Positions 8,057 to 17,279 are shown, numbered from the stretch's first letter. The stretch: 46,888 bases of DNA from Tolypothrix campylonemoides VB511288 (GCA_000828075.3 JXCB02000002.1:328716-375603), one strand, 5' to 3'. Made by a program: numbers and translations. The notes: a model not told the origin generated them from the letters alone.

Positions 8057-9556
8057 TTAAGTAAATTTAAACACTCGACACTGTTCTAAAAATCGCTGTG
8101 GAATTTCCCAACTCTCTCCCCAGTGTTGGTGAATATAAGAAGCGTGTAGAGAAGGAAGCAAATTCCAGCCCTCATCTCCTGTGGATTCTTCGCAATCATA
8201 GCGATAAGTTTGAAACAAGGGTGTACTAGGAGTCGAGATTAAACGAGAACGATGAAACTCATGTCCGTAGACGGTTGTACCTGCGCGTACTACCAGACTA
8301 TCTTGTAAAGCGACTGCTCGACGATACCCTAAAGTCAGACGCCCACCCATCTCGGCTGTTGTGGGTAACACTCCTACCATTGACCAAGATTTTCCCTCAA
8401 AATCGACTATTTGCTCGCATAGATACATTAATCCTCCACACTCAGCTATGGTGGGCATTTCAGAGAGGATTGCTGTTTTTACTGTATAGCGAGCATTGGC
8501 GTTTTCTGCTAATTGTTGAGCAAAGACTTCTGGAAAACCACCGCCAAAATACATTCCTTGCACGTCCTTTGGTAATCCAACATCTTCCAAAGGACTCCAG
8601 AAAACCAGTTCTGCACCCAACTGTTGTAGCAAATCAAGATTGTCTTGGTAGTAGAAATTGAAAGCGCGATCGTGGGCTACGGCTATCCTGATTTTGGATT
8701 TTGGATTTGGGATTTTGGATTCAATAAGCGATTGGGGACTAGCGATTAGGGATGAGGCAGATTCTTTCCTTTGTTCCCAGTCCCCAGTCCCTAGTCCCCA
8801 GTCCCTAGTCCGCAACAGTGGTAATAAACGTTCCCAGTCAAAGCAAGTATTCCCCAAGTGGGCAAGTCGGTCAATGACAGCACGCAGTTGGGGAAGTTCT
8901 GCGGTAGGCACTAAACCCAAATGCCGGTCAGGAATTGTGATGTTTTCTTCACGTCGCAGTACGCCGAGAATAGGCAATTGTAGGGGTTCTAGGGCATCCT
9001 TGAGAAGGGATAGGTGGCGATCGCTTCCCACCCGATTCAGTACCACCCCAGCAATTTTGACTCTGTTGTCAAACGAACAATAACCGTGTGCGATCGCAGC
9101 GACAGAACCAGACAACCTGCTGCAATCAAGCACCAGCACTACAGGCAAATCCAAAAGCCGTGCTACATGAGCCGTACTAGCAAAATCATTTGCCCCTCCC
9201 CGAACTTCGGGAACCCAGCACCCTGCGGGGGTTCCTCCCGCTGAGGTGACTGGCGTGAGGGGTTGGGGTGGGGCGACTCCATCAAATAGCCCCATCACCC
9301 CTTCTACTAACGCATATTCACTTATTGAAGCGTGATAAGTAAAACATTTCTGTACATAAGCTTCCGATGTGAGTACACAGTCTAAATTACGACAAGCAAG
9401 ACCCGTAACGTACTGATGAAACATCGGGTCAATGTAGTCTGGACCAACCTTGAAAGATTGTACTTTTACACCTCGTTGACACAAAGACGCCAAAAGGGCG
9501 AGCGTGACAGTCGTCTTACCCACCCCACTGCGTTCTCCCGCAATGACTAAAGCCAT
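8057..9556 (-). CDS. cobB/cbiA: Cobyrinate a,c-diamide synthase (with two repeat-encoded inserts)
   Basis: The 499-residue enzyme amidates cobyrinic acid in cobalamin synthesis. The N-terminal ATPase domain has the P-loop GERSGVGKTT (7-16) and VGPDYIDPMFH; the C-terminal class I glutamine amidotransferase domain has the nucleophile Cys373 in AECGGLMYL and a late histidine in YGHEFHRS. Two stretches do not belong to the family: residues about 96-122 (after GLFDG), coded by a GC-rich palindromic repeat, and about 250-288, coded by heptamer-type repeats; both keep the frame. B12 made by this pathway would serve the class II reductase at 17280-21139. The gene lies 59 bp downstream of opcA on the same strand. 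Confidence 0.93.
   Translation of the reverse strand: MALVIAGERSGVGKTTVTLALLASLCQRGVKVQSFKVGPDYIDPMFHQYVTGLACRNLDCVLTSEAYVQKCFTYHASISEYALVEGVMGLFDGVAPPQPLTPVTSAGGTPAGCWVPEVRGGANDFASTAHVARLLDLPVVLVLDCSRLSGSVAAIAHGYCSFDNRVKIAGVVLNRVGSDRHLSLLKDALEPLQLPILGVLRREENITIPDRHLGLVPTAELPQLRAVIDRLAHLGNTCFDWERLLPLLRTRDWGLGTGDWEQRKESASSLIASPQSLIESKIPNPKSKIRIAVAHDRAFNFYYQDNLDLLQQLGAELVFWSPLEDVGLPKDVQGMYFGGGFPEVFAQQLAENANARYTVKTAILSEMPTIAECGGLMYLCEQIVDFEGKSWSMVGVLPTTAEMGGRLTLGYRRAVALQDSLVVRAGTTVYGHEFHRSRLISTPSTPLFQTYRYDCEESTGDEGWNLLPSLHASYIHQHWGESWEIPQRFLEQCRVFKFT
8693..8809. repeat. In-frame heptamer-type repeat block in the cobyrinate synthase gene
   Basis: The block mixes degenerate GGGACT-, CCCCAGT- and AATCC-rich 7-bp units such as TCCCCAG and TTTTGGA. 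It encodes a low-complexity linker (RDWGLGTGDW through KIPNPKSK) between the ATPase and amidotransferase domains. The same type of repeat fills the tal-zwf gap at 12646-12834. Confidence 0.8.
9191..9271. repeat. In-frame GC-rich palindromic repeat in the cobyrinate synthase gene
   Basis: This segment contains GGGAACCC...GGGGTTCC inverted arms and is much more GC-rich than its surroundings. It encodes a Pro/Gly-rich insert directly after the conserved GLFDG motif and before NDFASTAHVARLL. It resembles the GGAACCC-type palindromes scattered through many cyanobacterial genomes. Confidence 0.7.
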
Positions 9557-9566
9557 AAATTTTTAC

Positions 9567-9600
9567 TAAGGAGTTAAGAGCCAAAACTCCTAACTCCTTA
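9567..9600 (-). terminator. Hairpin between opcA and the cobyrinate synthase gene
   Basis: TAAGGAGTTAAGAG and CTCCTAACTCCTTA form a 14-bp stem with one mismatch around a 6-nt loop, 16 bp after opcA. A/T-rich flanks lie on both sides. It could end the fbp-tal-zwf-opcA transcript, or simply be another inverted heptamer repeat. Confidence 0.5.
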
Positions 9601-9615
9601 ATTTTACTTCTTAAG

Positions 9616-10995
9616 TTACTTCTTAAGTCCTAATTTGAGAATTTGGGTTGTGGCACCAAGGCTTTCTTCAAAAAGTGCCTCGTGACCCCAGCGTTGCACC
9701 TGCTGACTCAGCAAAGCTTCTGCCTTTTGCTCAGAAAGTGAAGTCACTTGTTGAAACACACCACTAGACTGGGCACCACCTTGTGTTTCCATCCGCATAC
9801 AACCACCAGTTTCCGAACAGATCAGAGTACCGGCGTTTGCCTGTGGATTTGTGGAACTTAGGCGCAGGGCAATCAAGTCGCCAGGAACTTCACCCACATC
9901 ACCGACTGGGACTCCTGCTAACTCGGCTTCTATTTGCCGTTGATCTTGGGCAACTAACTTAATTCGCGTAATCTCATAATCTCCGCTTTCTTTTTCATAA
10001 GAAATCGGCTGCCATTGCAAGCGACTTGCTAGCCAACCCAAAAACAGCAGCGCTTGTACAGGGCTGCCTTTTTCGTAATCAATGTTGATTTTGTCTACTT
10101 CTGTAAGGGCAGCACGACGTTGGGGTGCGTCGTAAGCCTCTGCTGTTAACTCTTGCCATCCTGAAAGACGACGCCAGTTGAGGTCAGCTAGAGGGATACC
10201 AGATTCTACCAACTCTTGCAAGCTCAGCAAATCAGTTTCTGGCTTGTTGAAGTTGCAGGAATCTACAATAACGTTATTGCATACTGCGGCTAATCGCTTG
10301 AATAAAGGGTTATTGGGGTCTGGCGTTGCTTTCCACCAGAGGAATTTGGGCAAGCCACCAATCAACAATGCCGGAATCATCCCACCGATCCGTTCCAAAG
10401 CAGCAGCGGTTCCTGTCAGAGTAATGTACTCACAGCAGACGAGTGTACTTGCGGACTGCTTTTGAATTGGGCAGTAGGCAGAGACTTGAGCCTTTACCCC
10501 TACGTCTTCGCCAGCTATGGGAAGCAGGGCAATAATGCGGCAGGGGTTACGGCTGGCAATTTCATCAGCAATTCGGGGACTGCTGGAATCTGGAACATAA
10601 GATACATTACCAGAACCATTCTCTGCTGTTGCTCCATTACCATGACGTTTGGCAAGTTGTTCGCGCAATACGCCAAGGGTTTCATCTGTTGCTGTTCCAG
10701 TCTCTGTCAAACCATAAGTTTTCTGCACTTCTCGCAGTGCCGTTTTCATCTGCGGGCCGAGAATGCCATCAATTGGACCTGTGTAAAATCCCAAAGTAGC
10801 CAAGAGATACTGGGTTTCTTCGGGTTCGTAAACCACCAAACTAAATGTTGTGGCGCGAGTGGCTGCAGGAAGCGCACCATCTTCACCCGCAATGCCGTAA
10901 CTTTGCCAAATACGACTCAGTTCCGCTTCAATTTCTGAAAGCGAAACATCTTTGGGAGCCTGAAGTGAAAAAATTGTAGGAGCTTGGGAAGTCAT
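9616..10995 (-). CDS. opcA: Glucose-6-phosphate dehydrogenase assembly protein OpcA
   Basis: The 459-residue protein matches cyanobacterial OpcA, the allosteric effector that activates glucose-6-phosphate dehydrogenase in a redox-dependent way. Residues about 57-110 (YLLATLGFYTGPIDGILGPQ...) resemble a peptidoglycan-binding-like fold found in this family. The remainder has OpcA-type stretches such as GGLPKFLWWKATPDP, VIVDSCNF, DLNWRRLSGWQEL and LLFLGWLASRLQW. Cysteines in CRIIALLP and SETGGCMRM could be relevant to redox control, which is inference. It is the last gene of fbp-tal-zwf-opcA, 90 bp after zwf, with three copies of a GAAGTAT heptamer in the gap. Confidence 0.95.
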   Translation of the reverse strand: MTSQAPTIFSLQAPKDVSLSEIEAELSRIWQSYGIAGEDGALPAATRATTFSLVVYEPEETQYLLATLGFYTGPIDGILGPQMKTALREVQKTYGLTETGTATDETLGVLREQLAKRHGNGATAENGSGNVSYVPDSSSPRIADEIASRNPCRIIALLPIAGEDVGVKAQVSAYCPIQKQSASTLVCCEYITLTGTAAALERIGGMIPALLIGGLPKFLWWKATPDPNNPLFKRLAAVCNNVIVDSCNFNKPETDLLSLQELVESGIPLADLNWRRLSGWQELTAEAYDAPQRRAALTEVDKINIDYEKGSPVQALLFLGWLASRLQWQPISYEKESGDYEITRIKLVAQDQRQIEAELAGVPVGDVGEVPGDLIALRLSSTNPQANAGTLICSETGGCMRMETQGGAQSSGVFQQVTSLSEQKAEALLSQQVQRWGHEALFEESLGATTQILKLGLKK

Positions 10996-11002
10996 AACAA
11001 TT

Positions 11003-11023
11003 GAAGTATGAAGTATGAAGTAT
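11003..11023. repeat. Heptamer repeat GAAGTAT x3 in the zwf-opcA gap
   Basis: Three perfect tandem copies of GAAGTAT lie just upstream of the opcA start, another short tandem 7-bp array in this operon. Confidence 0.85.
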
Positions 11024-11085
11024 GAATTGCAGAAGGATAAAAGAACCGAAAAAATTCTATTTTTCTTCCTTTATCCTTCATTCTT

Positions 11086-12615
11086 CTATAGTCTGCGCCA
11101 GCGGCGACCATCCTGGTTAATCAACAATTCCGCTTCGGCTGGTTCCCAAGTGCCAGCTTCATACCGGGGAACTGATGCCGGATCTGCGGGTGCATCCCAA
11201 ACAGAAAGGATTGGTGTCACAACCTGCCACGCGGCTTCTACTTCGTCTCCCCGTGTGAATAATGTCTGATCGCCCATCATACAATCTAAAAACAGGCGGT
11301 CATAGGCATCGGAAGTTGCTTGGATACCAAAAGAACCATAAGTAAAGTCCATGTCAACGGAACGGGTACGGAATTCCGCTCCTGGCATCTTGACTTCAAA
11401 GCGTAGAGAAATTCCTTCATTAGGCTGAATCCGCATTGCCAAAATGTTACCAGCCATTTGTTGGGCGGCAGATGGAAACATCCGAGAAGGAACTTCGCGG
11501 AAGTGAATTGAAATCTCACTCACTTTTTTTGGCATCCGCTTACCAGTACGCAAGTAGAACGGAACTCCTTGCCAGCGCCAGTTGTCAACCAGAAACTTCA
11601 CTGCCACATAAGTGGGTGTTGTGGAATTGGGATTAACTCCTGGTTCCTCATGATACCCTGGCACAGGTTTACCCTTCATCCACCCAGCACTATACTGACC
11701 CCGGACTGCTGAACGGTGCAAATTTTGAACATCAGCTAATCGAGTCGCCCGCAGTACCTTCACTTTTTCCGTACGAATGCTATCGGCATCTAAAGCATTG
11801 GGAGGCTCGATCGCCGCCAGGCAAAAAATTTGCATCAGGTGATTTTGCAACATATCCCGCAGTGCACCGGAGGTTTCATAGTATCCAGCGCGGTCTTCTA
11901 CTCCTACGGTTTCTGCTACAGTAATCTGAACATGGTCAACAAATTGGCGGTTCCATAACGGTTCAAAAATTGCATTGGCAAAGCGGAACACTAGCAGATT
12001 CTGAACCGTCTCTTTACCCAAGTAGTGGTCAATACGGTAGACCTGCTGTTCTTTACAATATTTCTGTACCACTCGGTTCAGGCTTTGGGCAGAAGCCAAG
12101 TCCCGACCAAATGGTTTTTCAATCACTAAACGATGCTTGTACGGGTCTTCCAGCATCCCCTCTGAGCCAAGCTGCTTGATTGCTTCTGGGAAGAAATTCG
12201 GCGCAACAGACAGGTAGAACATTCGGTTTCCGCGTGTTCCCCTTTTCTCGTCTAACTCACTTAAGAAATTCTTTAGTTTTTGGTAACTTTCGGGCTTGTC
12301 AATATCACCAGAGCAGTAAAACAGACCTTGGGAAAAGTCTTGCCACAGTTCCTCTGAACCGACACCGCCATGAGCTTCTTCCATGCCCTTGCGCATCTGT
12401 TCGCGGAAGTATTCATGGCTCCAGTCCCGACGTGCTACACCAACAATAGTGGTTTCTGGTGGAATGCGCCGTTCTTGTCGCAGTTTATAAAGTGCTGGTA
12501 CCAGTTTACGCCAAGTAAGGTCGCCGGAAGCTCCAAAGATAATGATAATCTGGGGTTCGGGCATCCTTTGCTGTTGCAGACCAACCCGCAGGGGATTTTC
12601 TAGCAGACTGACCAT
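11086..12615 (-). CDS. zwf: Glucose-6-phosphate 1-dehydrogenase
   Basis: The 509-residue enzyme oxidises glucose-6-phosphate to 6-phosphogluconolactone with NADP+, the first step of the oxidative pentose phosphate pathway. The nucleotide-binding motif [11 protein letters not shown] follows the first strand ([10 protein letters not shown]), the substrate/catalytic motif RIDHYLGKE holds the conserved Lys and His, and VIEKPFGRD is also diagnostic. Length is normal for the family. In heterocystous cyanobacteria zwf is needed for dark growth and for electron supply to nitrogenase. It sits between tal (216 bp upstream, a gap full of heptamer repeats) and its activator gene opcA. Confidence 0.97.
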   Translation of the reverse strand: MVSLLENPLRVGLQQQRMPEPQIIIIFGASGDLTWRKLVPALYKLRQERRIPPETTIVGVARRDWSHEYFREQMRKGMEEAHGGVGSEELWQDFSQGLFYCSGDIDKPESYQKLKNFLSELDEKRGTRGNRMFYLSVAPNFFPEAIKQLGSEGMLEDPYKHRLVIEKPFGRDLASAQSLNRVVQKYCKEQQVYRIDHYLGKETVQNLLVFRFANAIFEPLWNRQFVDHVQITVAETVGVEDRAGYYETSGALRDMLQNHLMQIFCLAAIEPPNALDADSIRTEKVKVLRATRLADVQNLHRSAVRGQYSAGWMKGKPVPGYHEEPGVNPNSTTPTYVAVKFLVDNWRWQGVPFYLRTGKRMPKKVSEISIHFREVPSRMFPSAAQQMAGNILAMRIQPNEGISLRFEVKMPGAEFRTRSVDMDFTYGSFGIQATSDAYDRLFLDCMMGDQTLFTRGDEVEAAWQVVTPILSVWDAPADPASVPRYEAGTWEPAEAELLINQDGRRWRRL

Positions 12616-12645
12616 AACAATTTTGGATTTTTAGATGTGAGATTT

Positions 12646-12733
12646 GTGATTGGGGATTGGGGATTGGGGATTGGGGATTGGGGATTGGGGATTGGGGATT
12701 GGGGATTGGGGATTGGGGATTGGGGATTGGGGA
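12646..12733. repeat. Long heptanucleotide array GGGGATT (about 12 copies) between tal and zwf
   Basis: A near-perfect run of about twelve 7-bp units (GGGGATT) lies 30 bp upstream of zwf. Read on the minus strand it would form the zwf leader or promoter spacer. It is the cleanest heptamer array in the window. Confidence 0.95.
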
Positions 12734-12834
12734 AATTTCCCAGTCGCTAGTCCCCAGTTCCTAGTCCCTAATTCCTATAGGGATTGGAGAAATTTCCCAG
12801 TCCCTAATCCCGAGTTCCTAGTCCCTAATTCCTA
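12732..12834. repeat. Direct duplication of a 46-bp repeat abutting the tal stop codon
   Basis: Two copies of a block beginning GAAATTTCCCAGTC and ending CCCTAATTCCTA occupy about 12732-12777 and 12789-12834, with a few mismatches. The CTA at 12832-12834 is the tal stop codon (TAG) on the minus strand, so the repeat reaches exactly to the end of the gene. Confidence 0.8.
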
Positions 12835-13977
12835 CACTGGCGACAACTGTCTGACTTTGGTTTCTAGAGAACCCATCAGCGATTCAAATGGCTTGACAAA
12901 CTTATCGATACCATCAACGAGTAATTCGTCCATCACTTTGTTGATATCGATGTTGATGTCTGGGTCTTTGAGGCTTTCTATCAGGTTATGAGCTTCTTCT
13001 ACACCTGTTTCAACACGGCTGGCGACGTTGCAGTGGTCTGCACAAGCTTCTATCGTCGCAGGTGGCAGAGTGTTCACTGTGTCGGGACCAATCAACTCAT
13101 CGACGTACATTACGTCGCTGTAGCTGGGGTCTTTGGTGCTGGTGCTTGCCCACAATAGGCGTTGCACGTTAGCACCTTTGGCGGACAATGCTTTCCATTG
13201 CTCAGTCTGAATAATCTTTTTGTATTCCTGGTAAGCAATTTTAGCGTTGGCGATCGCCACTTTTCCTTTCACAGCTTTGAGCTTAGCTTCTTGGGTAATG
13301 TCATCAACGCCTTTTTTCAATTTGGCGTCAATCTTAGCGTCAATATTACTGTCAATCCGGCTGAGGAAGAAGCTCGCTACAGACGAAATTTTGCTAATGT
13401 CCTGACCTTCTGCAACCCGTTTTTCTAAGCCGCGAATGTAAGCCCAAGCTGTGTTGACGTAGCTTTGAACCGAGAACAGCAAGGTAACGTTGACGCTGAT
13501 TCCTTCGGATATTACCTGCTCAACTGCTGGCAAACCTGCCTCTGTGCCAGGAATTTTAATCATCAAGTTTTCCCGTTGAACTTCTTGGTAATAGCGGCGG
13601 GCTTCTTTGATTGTTGCTTCGGTATCATGAGCAATCGTTGGTGGCACTTCGATGCTCACATAACCATCTAATCCCTCAGTGGCATCATAAACAGGGCGTA
13701 GGATGTCACAAGCGTTACGGATATCTGCAAAAGCTAGCGATTCATAAATTTTGTATGTCGGTAATCCAGCTTTGATCCCCGCTTCAATATCGGCATCATA
13801 AATCGCGTTTCCGGCGATCGCTTTTTCAAAGATGGCTGGATTTGAGGTGATCCCGCAGATTCCTTTATTTTCAACCAGGTCTTTCAGTTCGCCAGATTGA
13901 ATAATATCACGGCTCAAATTATCCATCCAGATACTTTGACCGTACTTTTTAATCTCTAGTAGTTGATTAGTTGCCAT
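12832..13977 (-). CDS. tal: Transaldolase
   Basis: The 381-residue protein is a class I transaldolase of the longer type found in cyanobacteria and actinobacteria. It exchanges dihydroxyacetone units between sugar phosphates in the non-oxidative pentose phosphate pathway. Visible motifs are [25 protein letters not shown] at the N-terminus, [24 protein letters not shown] with the expected Schiff-base-region lysine, and [25 protein letters not shown] towards the end. It is the second gene of the fbp-tal-zwf-opcA cluster, 188 bp after fbp. Its stop codon falls within a repeat block. Confidence 0.97.
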   Translation of the reverse strand: MATNQLLEIKKYGQSIWMDNLSRDIIQSGELKDLVENKGICGITSNPAIFEKAIAGNAIYDADIEAGIKAGLPTYKIYESLAFADIRNACDILRPVYDATEGLDGYVSIEVPPTIAHDTEATIKEARRYYQEVQRENLMIKIPGTEAGLPAVEQVISEGISVNVTLLFSVQSYVNTAWAYIRGLEKRVAEGQDISKISSVASFFLSRIDSNIDAKIDAKLKKGVDDITQEAKLKAVKGKVAIANAKIAYQEYKKIIQTEQWKALSAKGANVQRLLWASTSTKDPSYSDVMYVDELIGPDTVNTLPPATIEACADHCNVASRVETGVEEAHNLIESLKDPDINIDINKVMDELLVDGIDKFVKPFESLMGSLETKVRQLSPV

Positions 13978-14030
13978 AGCTGTATTCGTTTAACTCCTGC
14001 TAATGATGTGTTTAAGTAACGTTTGTCAGG

Positions 14031-14121
14031 CTGTTAGTTGTTGCTTATTGGTTGTTCGTTGTTTGACTTCCCAATAACTACTAACTATTAACCAATAACT
14101 GCTAACCACTAACCACTCACT
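14031..14121. repeat. Inverted heptamer-type repeats in the fbp-tal gap
   Basis: GTTAGTTG/TTGGTTG-type units on the left are followed by complementary AACTACTAAC/AACCACTAAC units on the right, so the transcript could fold into a long imperfect hairpin between fbp and tal. A second block of the same family lies at 32391-32460. Confidence 0.75.
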
Positions 14122-14165
14122 CATGGCTTATGTGCTTGCTGCACCCAAGACTGACCTTCTCACAC

Positions 14166-15218
14166 TCAAGAGTGACCGTTTTTAATAAAAGACTCCACCT
14201 TTGCGACATCTTTTGGGCTTCCAATAATCAAAGGCGTGCGCTGGTGGAGTTGTTTCGCTACCACGTCTAAGATATCCATGTGTCCCGTAGTAGCGCGACC
14301 ACCTGCTTGCTCAATGACAAAGGCTAGGGGAGCGGATTCATAAAGCAAGCGCAGTTTACCTTCTGGTTTGGAAAGTGTACCAGGGTAGAGAAACACACCG
14401 CCTTGAAGCAAAATTCTGTGGATATCACTTACCATTGCTCCACTATAGCGAGCGGTGTAGCCTTCTGTTCTGTGAACGTAACGGACGTATTCCCGAATCG
14501 GTTCATCCCACTGCCAAAAATTACCCTCGTTGACGCTGTATATGGAACTGTGCTCAGGAATCCGGATATTTTCTTCCGTGAGGATAAACTCTCCTAAGCT
14601 GGGATCGAGGGTAAACGAATGAACTCCCTTACCAATAGTATAGACCAGCATCGTGCTGGGACCATACAATATGTAGCCAGCGGCAATTTGGTTACGCCCA
14701 GGAGCTAACAGGTCAGCTGCTTCACCATTGAGGTCGTTTCCTTCCTGTTGTCGAATTGCGAAGATCGAACCCAAACTGAGATTTGTATCAGTGTTCGATG
14801 AGCCATCAATTGGGTCATACAAAAGAGTGTAGCGACCCACCGGGCAGTTTTCCGGAATGTAGTAGGGGTTTTCCATTTCCTCGGAAGCTAAGCGACAGAC
14901 TAAACCGCTTTGCTTAAAAACCGAGATAAATACATCATTGGCATAGACATCCATCTTTTTGACGGATTCTCCTTGCACATTGACTTCCCCTGTAAATCCG
15001 AGAACCCCTTCCATTAAGCCTGCACGGCTGAGGCGACGAGCAATCAGTTTGCCAGCGAGGGCGATCCGATTCATCAGCGCACTCAGATCCTGGGCTTCGG
15101 GCGAAAAGCTGTGAAGTTGCTGTAGGACATGACGGGATAATGTTGTACAATCACGATCTAACGCCTTGTCTACGACTTCGCTGCTTACCGACTCTAAAGA
15201 TTCCGGCGGTTTAGCCAT
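14166..15218 (-). CDS. fbp: Fructose-1,6-bisphosphatase, class I
   Basis: The 350-residue enzyme hydrolyses fructose-1,6-bisphosphate to fructose-6-phosphate. The class I signature is clear: [13 protein letters not shown], the metal-binding [44 protein letters not shown] and the substrate-binding [11 protein letters not shown]. It heads the fbp-tal-zwf-opcA cluster, where it helps cycle hexose phosphates back to glucose-6-phosphate and so raises NADPH yield. Cyanobacteria also have a bifunctional FBPase/SBPase for the Calvin cycle; this is the other, class I enzyme. The ATG at 15218 follows an A/G-rich GGGAGAAT stretch that can serve as the ribosome binding site. Confidence 0.97.
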   Translation of the reverse strand: MAKPPESLESVSSEVVDKALDRDCTTLSRHVLQQLHSFSPEAQDLSALMNRIALAGKLIARRLSRAGLMEGVLGFTGEVNVQGESVKKMDVYANDVFISVFKQSGLVCRLASEEMENPYYIPENCPVGRYTLLYDPIDGSSNTDTNLSLGSIFAIRQQEGNDLNGEAADLLAPGRNQIAAGYILYGPSTMLVYTIGKGVHSFTLDPSLGEFILTEENIRIPEHSSIYSVNEGNFWQWDEPIREYVRYVHRTEGYTARYSGAMVSDIHRILLQGGVFLYPGTLSKPEGKLRLLYESAPLAFVIEQAGGRATTGHMDILDVVAKQLHQRTPLIIGSPKDVAKVESFIKNGHS

Positions 15219-15800
15219 TTTTTATTCTCCCTAGAGACTAGGTGTTTGTTGGGTTCATCCCGTGCGTTGCAACTTGTGGTTGCTGCCTCTATCTTAGAAA
15301 GGTAATTTGACAATCTAAATGTGATTTTAGATAAACTAAAGAAATGAATCACCTGTAGGTCTATCCAAAGCTAAGTCACCAGCTTGGAATGTTATACTTG
15401 AGCAAGTCTACCTAGTCTAAATGGAAATTTAAACACAATCGTGTCTCACGAGACAGAACTTTATAGGTATAGTCAGGAAATCAAGCGAACCACACCGCTG
15501 TAAACCAAAGAAACATTTGTTACTGTGGTTGACAAGATGTCCCCACTCGCTGGGGAGACTTATAGAAGAATCAAAAAAACGAAAACAAGCAAACCTTCTA
15601 CTGCGGCTGTGTTGAACGTCGCGGAGTATACTTTACCATTTTAAAAACCGACTCGTCATGACTATGAGCTAAAAGTCATAACTCGTCGGTCATAACTCGA
15701 TCAAATTGTTTTATTGATTTTTCTAGATATTTCAGCGCTTAATAGCTTGCATAACTAGACAACAATTTGCTACTATTGTATTTCATCGCTCTTAAGACTC
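15219..15800. other. Region upstream of fbp and downstream of the RRM gene
   Basis: This 582-bp gap must contain the promoter of the fbp-tal-zwf-opcA cluster. A small stem (TCCCCA/TGGGGA) lies near 15540-15555, and a longer imperfect inverted repeat built on CCGAC...GTCGG lies near 15645-15690 and could act as the end of the RRM gene transcript. I cannot identify a convincing NtcA site, and no small gene is apparent. Confidence 0.4.
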
Positions 15801-16076
15801 TTATCTTTTCACCCAACTACCTTGTCGCTCCTCCTCGCGGGGTTTAGCCTTATTAACTCTAAGTTGGCGACCCATCCATTCAGCTCCATCTAACTCTGTA
15901 ATGGCAGCATCCTCTTGGGCATCTTCGCTCATGTCAACAAAGGCAAAACCGCGTAATCGTCCAGTTTCACGGTCAGTAGGTAAGACAACTCTTTTGACCT
16001 CGCCATATTCTGCAAATACTAATTTTAAATCTGCTTCTGTGGCGCGGTAGGAGAGATTTCCAACGTAAATAGTCAT
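15801..16076 (-). CDS. Small RNA-binding protein with one RRM domain (cyanobacterial Rbp)
   Basis: The 91-residue protein is a single RNA recognition motif with a short basic tail. RNP2 is IYVGNLSY (3-10) and RNP1 is RLRGFAFVDM (45-54); the C-terminus is Lys/Arg/Glu-rich. Cyanobacterial Rbp proteins bind RNA; many are cold-induced and some place photosystem mRNAs at the thylakoid membrane. The frame is open upstream to 16229, but MTIYVGNLSY is the family start, so the upstream part is leader. Some family members precede rpsU; here no ribosomal gene follows. Confidence 0.93.
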   Translation of the reverse strand: MTIYVGNLSYRATEADLKLVFAEYGEVKRVVLPTDRETGRLRGFAFVDMSEDAQEDAAITELDGAEWMGRQLRVNKAKPREEERQGSWVKR

Positions 16077-16692
16077 GTGAATCACGTAAGTCGCAACAAA
16101 GAGCGAATAGTTCAGCTTGAAAACAGCTAAAACAAATAGCAGGAATTGCTTTCGTCTCGTCTGATTCACCAACGGCAAAGATTGTAGGAGCAAAGCAACC
16201 TGTGGAGGTTGCGTCTTCTTACAACTCAACCAGTGGTCATGCTGAATTTTCGCATACGCTACATATCATAACTGATTGCGTCAATTTTCAAAGTATGAGA
16301 TTTTACAAACACTTATAGGTTCAAATCAGCTTGGCTTATATGTGCTAATTTTTTTTATGGTTAATAAAATTTTGTTTAATTTTTTCTAAGTTTCAATTAT
16401 CAAAAATACCTATTTATGCAGATGCGGAAATTTCAATTTTGAAATTTTCGTATTTTCATTTGGTCTCAAATAACTTCTATCCCATACTTGAGATCATCTG
16501 CGCACCCCTCTTTAGAAGGAGGCAACACGGCAGTTGACAAGGTGTTAGAAATCGAGTAAAAGAGCAAACCGCCGTACAAATATTTTGCAATAAAACGTAA
16601 AAAATTTTATAATATGCTAACCTGATGCAAAGACACAAACGTATCTAGTGCGTCTTTGCATTAGGTAAGATTTTACGGAAAATCAGTGAACC
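16077..16692. other. RRM gene leader and AT-rich intergenic region
   Basis: The stretch upstream of the RRM gene is strongly AT-rich at 16340-16440 and contains no credible gene. A 10-bp perfect stem (ATGCAAAGAC at 16625-16634, GTCTTTGCAT at 16652-16661) lies near its right end. On the minus strand it is followed by a T-rich tract, so it may terminate transcription of the 75-aa gene beyond the inserted element. Confidence 0.45.
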
Positions 16693-16850
16693 TAAGTTTA
16701 CGTGAGTTCGACATCATTCAAAGCAGACCTCACCCCAAACCCCTCTCCTATTAGGAGAGGGGCTTCAAACGCTGATTCTAATGTTGCTCCTCCCTCTCCT
16801 AAAACGAGGAGGGAGTGAGTGTGAGGTTTGTCGAACTCACGTTAAGTTTA
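16693..16850. mobile_element. MITE-like element (142 bp) with 13-bp TIRs and 8-bp target duplication
   Basis: The element spans 16701-16842. Its ends are CGTGAGTTCGACA and TGTCGAACTCACG, perfect 13-bp terminal inverted repeats. TAAGTTTA occurs directly outside both ends (16693-16700 and 16843-16850), as expected for an 8-bp target-site duplication. The interior holds two further palindromes, CCCCTCTCCTATTAGGAGAGGGG and a CCTCCCTCTCC...GAGGAGGGAG pair, but no coding capacity. It would be moved in trans by a transposase encoded elsewhere. The right-hand target copy contains the stop codon of the 75-aa gene. Confidence 0.75.
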
Positions 16851-17075
16851 TTCAATGCTAATTGCCTGAGGACCACCAGTTTTGCCATTATGTGCCTGAG
16901 TGGGTTCAGTCGTTGAATTCCTGTAGGTTGTTGAACCGCGTTGTTGGTCGAGCCAGCTTTTAACAGGATCGTCAGCAAGGCTGAGTCGAAGCAAACCAGA
17001 GACGAAACCGCCTAGAAATGAGACTGGGTGCTGGGTGAATTGTTTAAATATGGGTGTTAATTCATCAATGAACAT
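16848..17075 (-). CDS. Conserved small cyanobacterial protein of unknown function (75 aa)
   Basis: The protein begins MFIDELTPIFKQFTQHPVSF, continues with GGFVSGLLRLSLADDPVKSWLDQQ and ends with a polar, Gly/Thr-rich tail closing in ISIE. From memory this layout is conserved in cyanobacteria, but I know no assigned function. The GFVSGLLRL segment is weakly hydrophobic and could be an amphipathic membrane-associated helix. The start is followed upstream by a purine-rich GGAGATTTCTC stretch suitable for ribosome binding. Its TAA stop is the first three bases of the 8-bp target duplication of the adjoining MITE-like element, so the insertion landed exactly at the gene end and apparently left the product intact. 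Confidence 0.75.
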   Translation of the reverse strand: MFIDELTPIFKQFTQHPVSFLGGFVSGLLRLSLADDPVKSWLDQQRGSTTYRNSTTEPTQAHNGKTGGPQAISIE

Positions 17076-17227
17076 GAGAAATCTCCTGGCTCTTGATTAA
17101 AAATTAAGACTATTAAAGCGATGGTAACGTGTCGAGTGATGCCTTTGTGAGGATTGTTATTGTTCTGGAAGCTTTGGGGACTTTATGGTGAGGAAAGCTA
17201 GGAGTGCATCTATCTAGGAATAGAATA

Positions 17228-17262
17228 AGCGGTGGTAAAACATTCCCAACACAACCACCGCT
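17228..17262 (-). terminator. Hairpin after the ribonucleotide reductase gene
   Basis: AGCGGTGGT and ACCACCGCT form a 9-bp perfect stem with a 17-nt loop 18 bp beyond the stop of the reductase gene. No long T-run follows on the minus strand, so termination strength is uncertain. Confidence 0.5.
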
Positions 17263-17279
17263 GTTCGTCTCGATTGTAC

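Noticed and set aside
16077-16229. N-terminal extension of the RRM protein
   Set aside because: RRM proteins of this family start at MTIYVGNLSY; the extension (MSCKKTQPP...) has no domain and is best read as leader.
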